Of a stretch of DNA of 50,588 bases, positions 46,916 to 50,588 are shown one piece after another. Source of the DNA: an uncultured Methanomassiliicoccales archaeon. GTDB lineage: Archaea; Thermoplasmatota; Thermoplasmata; SG8-5. The DNA is taken from positions 1 to 50,588 of the forward strand of contig CALKWP010000127.1 of assembly GCA_938004075.1 (NCBI GenBank), given 5' to 3'. Below the pieces are notes generated by a model. The model was not told where the DNA came from. It made no database searches and saw only the letters and a list, made by a program, of their open reading frames with translations. Positions within the stretch are counted from its first letter, which is position 1. Every line of letters begins with the position of its first letter. The position numbers and the translations under genes were made by a program.

Positions 46916-48103
46916 TCAACCACATGTATAGGTCGTTCCAAGGCCTTTCAAATACCACCAAAACAGGTTACACCAGGTATATGCGGTATATCCCGAATAG
47001 AAACGAATATCGCGTCCTACGCGATTTGCAACTTTGTCACATTGAGATTGGGCAGGTGTGTTTGTTTTTAATACTTTCACATCAAAATATTCCTTTGTAT
47101 CTGTAATCTTTTGAGTATAATAATTGGAAAGACCACAAAGATTAATCATTGATGCTGACCAAAGGCAATGTTGATATTTATCATTTTTTCCACCATCTGG
47201 ATCAGATGCCCCATGCGCGGTAATTCCGGCATTAACGGCACACATATTATACGCACATATAAAATAAAATAAAGTGATTGAAATAAGGCTTAACAACAAC
47301 ATTCCGCTCGGATCTACCATGTTGGTGGGGTTATTCCCGACATACGCGTACATATTCGCCCCGTCCACCATCCCGGCCGGGTCCTGCTGCATGAACCGCC
47401 CGATACTAGGCGAATATGCCCTTGCTCGGTAATGATAGAGGCCACTTTCTTTATCAAATTGTCTCCCAGTAAACTGGTACGGATTGTAAACCGTTTCCTC
47501 CTTTACCAACACACTCCCGAAAGGTGAGTACCTGTAGAAATTGACAATAGTCTCATTGGCGTCAATGATCTCAGTAACGCTGCCTAAACCGTCGTATAGA
47601 TAAAAGTACTTAACACTATCAACTATAATTTTAATGGGGTGGTCCACAAAACTGGAGGTAGTGAACCTCACTAGCATATTGTCCCACATCTCGTAAATCA
47701 CGTTCTCGCCATCGTAGAGGTATTTCATGTCCACGTGGCCGGCTTTTCCGACTCTCCTGCCATCGAGCGCGTAGCCATAGGATGTGGCCGGGGTGGTGTC
47801 GTCCTGTGGTTCAGATGGTGCTGTACTGCTCATTGTAACCGGTTCTTCTCCCGCAGACTGCTGTTCATCGCCACCGCCTCCGCCGCCAATCGTTCCGACG
47901 GATATGAGCCCGTTCACCTTGTAGCCGTCCAGGAAAGTGGATTCCGTCAGTCGATTTTTCCTTGGAGATTTATAAAAGATGTATGACTCTCCGTCATCTG
48001 TTCTGATGACGTCGTTCGAAAATGTCCAGCTCATATAAACTGATAATGTATCCTGGTTTACATGGATGTAATACCAACCACCTTCAATAATCTCAATGGT
48101 CAT
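46916..48103 (-). CDS. orphan Rhs C-terminal fragment with a distinct tip
   Basis: 395 residues without signal peptide or YD-repeat shell. Residues 1-54 are unrelated to the main Rhs. From STFLDG onward (GGGGGGDEQ linker, SYGYALDGRRV, YLYDGLGSV, YRYSPFGSVLV, FTGRQFDKESGLYHYRARAYSP, FMQQDP) it parallels the core end of the 1885-residue Rhs and reaches DPSGM. The ~128-residue tip after that is unrelated to the main tip: a hydrophobic segment, then DKYQHCLWSASM, TDTKEYF and DKVANRVGRDI, a His/Glu/Asp-Asn/Gly-Arg pattern that recalls DUF6973-like Rhs tips, and six or more Cys. It could be exchanged into the main rhs by recombination in the shared core. Expression of its own is possible, as a promoter is present. 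Confidence 0.85.
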   Translation of the reverse strand: MTIEIIEGGWYYIHVNQDTLSVYMSWTFSNDVIRTDDGESYIFYKSPRKNRLTESTFLDGYKVNGLISVGTIGGGGGGDEQQSAGEEPVTMSSTAPSEPQDDTTPATSYGYALDGRRVGKAGHVDMKYLYDGENVIYEMWDNMLVRFTTSSFVDHPIKIIVDSVKYFYLYDGLGSVTEIIDANETIVNFYRYSPFGSVLVKEETVYNPYQFTGRQFDKESGLYHYRARAYSPSIGRFMQQDPAGMVDGANMYAYVGNNPTNMVDPSGMLLLSLISITLFYFICAYNMCAVNAGITAHGASDPDGGKNDKYQHCLWSASMINLCGLSNYYTQKITDTKEYFDVKVLKTNTPAQSQCDKVANRVGRDIRFYSGYTAYTWCNLFWWYLKGLGTTYTCG

Positions 48104-48119
48104 GCTCTTCCTCGCTGAT

Positions 48120-48182
48120 GGAGGGAATGACCCCGGTGATATAAAAAGCTAGCGGGTTTTGGGTCAGTATATCATTCCCTCC
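48120..48182 (-). promoter_or_regulatory. TATA box enclosed by an 11-bp perfect inverted repeat
   Basis: GGAGGGAATGA (48120-48130) and TCATTCCCTCC (48172-48182) flank CTTTTTATATCACC (minus strand, TATA about 48138-48149). Initiation would fall near 48118, before a GAGGAAG ribosome-binding site and the ATG at 48103. The palindrome is a plausible operator or loop-forming site for the orphan rhs. Confidence 0.5.
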
Positions 48183-48243
48183 CATTTTTTGATGTGCGGT
48201 ACAATGCTGATTCCCCTAAATTTTCACATATTGATAGGTAAAC

Positions 48244-48268
48244 TAGGTAATAAATATTTTGTGAGATC
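48244..48268 (-). promoter_or_regulatory. shared BRE/TATA motif, second copy
   Basis: Minus strand reads TCTCACAAAATATTTATTA then CCTAG, matching the rhs promoter at 45834-45860 almost base for base. Its leader to the orphan rhs would be about 125 bases, so it may be an ancestral or alternative promoter. Confidence 0.5.
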
Positions 48269-48312
48269 TCTCCTATAACTCTCTATTGTTATTATGTTAA
48301 AAATGGATATTA

Positions 48313-48600
48313 CGACCGCCAAACACTACGGATTAAATGCACATTAGAAACGGGCACACAGCCTTAGCCAGTAGACGCTTGCCCCAAGTGAATGCGAAAG
48401 GCAGATAATAAGCCTTTCGTCCCTGCTCCCCGTGCCTGCGTTGTACTTGTCATCGCTCGCTGCGCTCGCAACCGTGCGGAAACCTGTCTTTACGGCGCTG
48501 GCAGGTCGGTTTCCTTCGGCGAGGCATCACGAGGGCCTATCGGCGATAATAACAAAAGATTGCTCTCGGCCCAGCTTCGCTACGGAGTGCCCTACGGAAT
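48313..48600. repeat. inverted-repeat element, decayed third copy
   Basis: Starts with the same ACCGCCAAACAC (48315-48326) and unit B as at 45881. It continues with the shared GGCGAGGCATCACGAGGGCC (48519-48538), then a shortened unit A (CTCTCGGCCCAGCTTCGCTA, GTGCCCTACG) that lacks the GTGTTTGGCGGT end. No gene is supported between 48270 and 48616. Confidence 0.7.
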
Positions 48601-48616
48601 AACGACGAGGGATGGC

Positions 48617-48970
48617 CTACGATATTTTTTGTAGCTGATCTAAAGTTATAACTCCTGTAAATACATGCTTACCATATATCACTGTTGGGGTAATTTTGAT
48701 GCCTTTTAATTTAGCATGTATATTGTCCCAAAAACTTGCCTTATCATAAATTACTAATTTCAAACCCTGGTGTTTCGCGAAATCCTCAATGAGTTTCTTT
48801 ACCTTGACTTCATCATCGGATAGCCATTTGTGGATGGAAGTAATGAGTTGTTCATTATATCCGCCGATGCTGCGACGATTGCGAACTTCTTTGATATGTT
48901 CTAAAGGTCGTGTATCTGTCTGGATGTGTTTTTTTGTATGCAGAAACAATTCAATCTTTTTTGGTATCAT
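48617..48970 (-). CDS. small thioredoxin-fold-like protein without CXXC
   Basis: 117 residues. The C-terminal half reads KLVIYDKASFWDNIHAK, GIKITPTVIYGKHVFTG and ITLDQLQKI, the beta-alpha-beta-beta-alpha pattern of thioredoxin-fold proteins with a cis-Pro (ITPT). The N-terminal strand (MIPKKIELFLHTKKH) has no CxxC, and the protein has no Cys at all, so it cannot be a conventional disulfide oxidoreductase. It is basic. GAGGG lies six bases before ATG 48970 and is part of a hairpin. It follows the CARDB gene by 64 bases in the same orientation and may be co-transcribed. Function not recognised. Confidence 0.65.
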   Translation of the reverse strand: MIPKKIELFLHTKKHIQTDTRPLEHIKEVRNRRSIGGYNEQLITSIHKWLSDDEVKVKKLIEDFAKHQGLKLVIYDKASFWDNIHAKLKGIKITPTVIYGKHVFTGVITLDQLQKIS

Positions 48971-48972
48971 TC

Positions 48973-49026
48973 ATCGCCCTCATAAATAAAGGAAAAGGAG
49001 GGCGATAGGGATATATTTTCGCCCTC
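48973..49026 (-). promoter_or_regulatory. mutually exclusive hairpins covering a ribosome-binding site
   Basis: In the minus-strand RNA, GAGGGCGA occurs at 49026-49019 and again at 48981-48974, the second containing the ribosome-binding site. A single complement, ATCGCCCTC (49006-48998), lies between them. Pairing with the second copy (9 bp, 16-base loop) hides the site, while pairing with the first frees it. Confidence 0.5.
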
Positions 49027-49034
49027 ATTTAAGA

Positions 49035-50336
49035 TTACAGTCCTATACCGCAGAAAGCAGGATTGTAGCAAAACAGGTTATTTGCACAACACGGCTCGCT
49101 CGGATCGCTTGTATCTAATAGGGTGGCTACAATTTTTCCACTTTCTATTCTTGAACCCATCGCCTCCCAACCGTAATAGGTTCCAATGTTTGGTTGCCCG
49201 GAGTCAATAATTGCTGTTATTTCAGTTTCATTGTTTATTGAGTCGTAGTGCGTAAAAGCATAATTTCCTGGGCTATATATAGAATACTGGAAGAACTGGT
49301 TTAATTCACCATTATTGACCAGGAACGTTGTCAGGAATCGATTGTTCTCTGGTGTTATTGTTATTACACCATTATAATTTATCTCAAGAATACTGTACTC
49401 GAAATGTTGTCTTGTGCTGAGGATCTCAAGAGTTGCCTGTACATACTGTCCTTCGTAGTCTGTAACGGTAAATTGCTCCACTCTTTTGTGCCCATTTTCA
49501 GAAATTATTGTCGAACTAGCCACAAAATCCGATTGTTGGGTATGATCCGCACCCCACATAGAAAATTCATTCGTGTATGGGTTCAGCGAGAAACCTATCT
49601 CGGGCGTTGTGATAACCTTAATCATAATTGTTTGGGAAGCAAGGTCACTCTGCCTCGTTGCACTAAGATAAAATACGGGATTTGTGGTTGTATCAAGTGG
49701 TATTATTGCACTCTCACTCAACTGCACGTTACCTCCTGGTACCGCAGTAACTATTGTTGGCGGCAGGCCTCCAGCAAAGCCCCATCCTTCTGGTATTGTT
49801 GATTCATCTACAGATACAGTGAATACATCTCCAAAGAGCATTTCATTTTTTAGAAAGACTGGCACACTAATTGAAGTTCCCGGTGTTGCTCCAACCGCAA
49901 TCAAACATCTGTGAAATTCATTGTTGTTTTCATCAACTTCCGTTATAAGATTGGTAGTATCAGCAATTGCCTCAAAATTTACCTGGTGTGTGTTAAGGGC
50001 AACAATGGTAGTTTCAATTGCTTTTATTTCTCCTGCTCTAATTGGCGGCTCTACCCATAATTGATATGTTTCAGTTGCCTCTTGCCAAAAGCCAGATAGT
50101 TCTGCATAATGAAGCTCAGCCCAAAATCCATGTTGCACCGATGCTTCACCAATATTCTCCACTGTTACAGTAACCGGTAGAGAATCACCCGTTTCTACGG
50201 GATACACCCAACCAATTCCCCTCACAATTAGGTCTGGTTGTCCTTGTTTTGCCTGAACACTTGATGGTAGAACCATCATTCCACTCAAAAAAACCATGCT
50301 CACAATTATTATTGCTCCAATTCGTGTTTTCTCCAT
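49035..50336 (-). CDS. secreted CARDB-domain protein
   Basis: 433 residues. Signal peptide (1-29, VQAKQG cleavage region) preceded by GGAGGAGG. Residues about 32-145 form a CARDB-type (cell adhesion related, archaeal/bacterial) Ig-like domain: PDLIVRGIGWVYP, SLPVTVTVENIGEA, EVDENNNEFH. The rest is beta-rich without a recognised family, ending in a Cys cluster (CCANNLFCYNPAFCGIGL) that may form disulfides. No anchor is seen. It opens the minus-strand series of the island and shares a promoter motif with both rhs genes, so joint expression is likely. It might bind the cell surface or target sugars; this is inference. Confidence 0.8.
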   Translation of the reverse strand: MEKTRIGAIIIVSMVFLSGMMVLPSSVQAKQGQPDLIVRGIGWVYPVETGDSLPVTVTVENIGEASVQHGFWAELHYAELSGFWQEATETYQLWVEPPIRAGEIKAIETTIVALNTHQVNFEAIADTTNLITEVDENNNEFHRCLIAVGATPGTSISVPVFLKNEMLFGDVFTVSVDESTIPEGWGFAGGLPPTIVTAVPGGNVQLSESAIIPLDTTTNPVFYLSATRQSDLASQTIMIKVITTPEIGFSLNPYTNEFSMWGADHTQQSDFVASSTIISENGHKRVEQFTVTDYEGQYVQATLEILSTRQHFEYSILEINYNGVITITPENNRFLTTFLVNNGELNQFFQYSIYSPGNYAFTHYDSINNETEITAIIDSGQPNIGTYYGWEAMGSRIESGKIVATLLDTSDPSEPCCANNLFCYNPAFCGIGL

Positions 50337-50416
50337 GTTATTCCTCCTCCTGTTTCATCGGTGTTCATATCCGTTTCGATGCGTGGTTATGAAACCTAGA
50401 GTTCAAAAAGTTCTTC

Positions 50417-50440
50417 ATATGATAAATAACTTTTGTGAGA
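50417..50440 (-). promoter_or_regulatory. shared BRE/TATA motif, third copy
   Basis: Minus strand reads TCTCACAAAAGTTATTTATC. It is followed further on by CTAGGTTTC, as at the other two sites. About 80 bases before ATG 50336. Confidence 0.5.
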
Positions 50441-50518
50441 AAACTTAAGATACTTTTAAGTACTCTGCGAAAAAGATTGATACGACAGCCATCCCTTAAC
50501 CGTTTCGTATTAACCGGG

Positions 50519-50588
50519 CACTCCTCCGCTACACCAAGTGAATGCGAAAGGCAGGATTTAAGCTTTTCGTCCATGCTCCCCGTGTCTG
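50519..50588 (+). repeat. partial dispersed repeat at the contig end
   Basis: CAAGTGAATGCGAAAGGCAG, then TAAGC-TTTTCGTCC and TGCTCCCCGTG, match 48385-48437 with few changes. The contig therefore stops within a repeated sequence, which probably broke the assembly. No gene is supported in 50337-50588. Confidence 0.75.

Noticed and set aside
46899..46941. Upstream start (TTG) for the orphan immunity gene
   Set aside because: It would overlap the Rhs end, while ATG 46899 has a GGAGGG at correct spacing just after the Rhs stop.

Overview
This window looks like a complete metagenomic contig from a euryarchaeon, most likely a member of the Thermoplasmatota. The archaeal assignment rests on a diphthine synthase (dphB), a Trm5-type tRNA methyltransferase, the radical-SAM partner of archaeosine synthase, TATA/BRE promoters with several leaderless starts, and a tRNA gene whose intron is bounded by a bulge-helix-bulge. 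The phylum is inferred from the style of the surface proteins and is less certain. Bases 1-47 are Illumina adapter, and the right end stops inside a dispersed repeat, so both ends are assembly boundaries.

Layout. 48-696 (-): a PD-(D/E)XK nuclease cut by the contig end. 0.8-25.7 kb: four very large secreted or membrane-anchored surface proteins and one small membrane protein. They share modules: a carboxypeptidase-regulatory-like 'PHAIYGYV' domain, a ~200-residue Trp-rich module, Ig/SbsA-like domains, a 13 x 104-residue array, beta-helices and 'GWNLIS' C-terminal modules. The last, of 3062 residues, has a transmembrane helix and a ~220-residue acidic cytoplasmic tail. It is followed by a Rab/Ras-like GTPase and a P2-like cation ATPase (26.0-29.8 kb). 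29.8-30.7 kb: an intron-containing tRNA-Arg, an unassigned structured region, tRNA-Thr and a partial tRNA-Thr duplicate. 30.7-38.8 kb: housekeeping genes (ilvE, an AIM24-like protein, a tightly overlapping operon of ABC permease, ABC ATPase, RaSEA, dCTP deaminase/dUTPase family protein and HAD hydrolase, then trm5 and dphB back to back).

39-50.6 kb is a visibly AT-richer island, all on the minus strand. It holds a 1885-residue Rhs/YD-repeat protein with a hydrophobic C-terminal tip and a translationally coupled multi-spanning membrane protein. A second, orphan Rhs C-terminal fragment carries a different tip and is followed by its own small membrane protein. A thioredoxin-fold-like small protein and a secreted CARDB protein follow. 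The arrangement (full Rhs + tip + candidate immunity gene, orphan core fragment + other tip + candidate immunity gene, intervening dispersed inverted-repeat elements) matches the polymorphic toxin/immunity organisation known from bacteria, here in an archaeon. Three genes of the island share one promoter motif, and two local structures look regulatory: an inverted repeat around a TATA box, and mutually exclusive hairpins over a ribosome-binding site.
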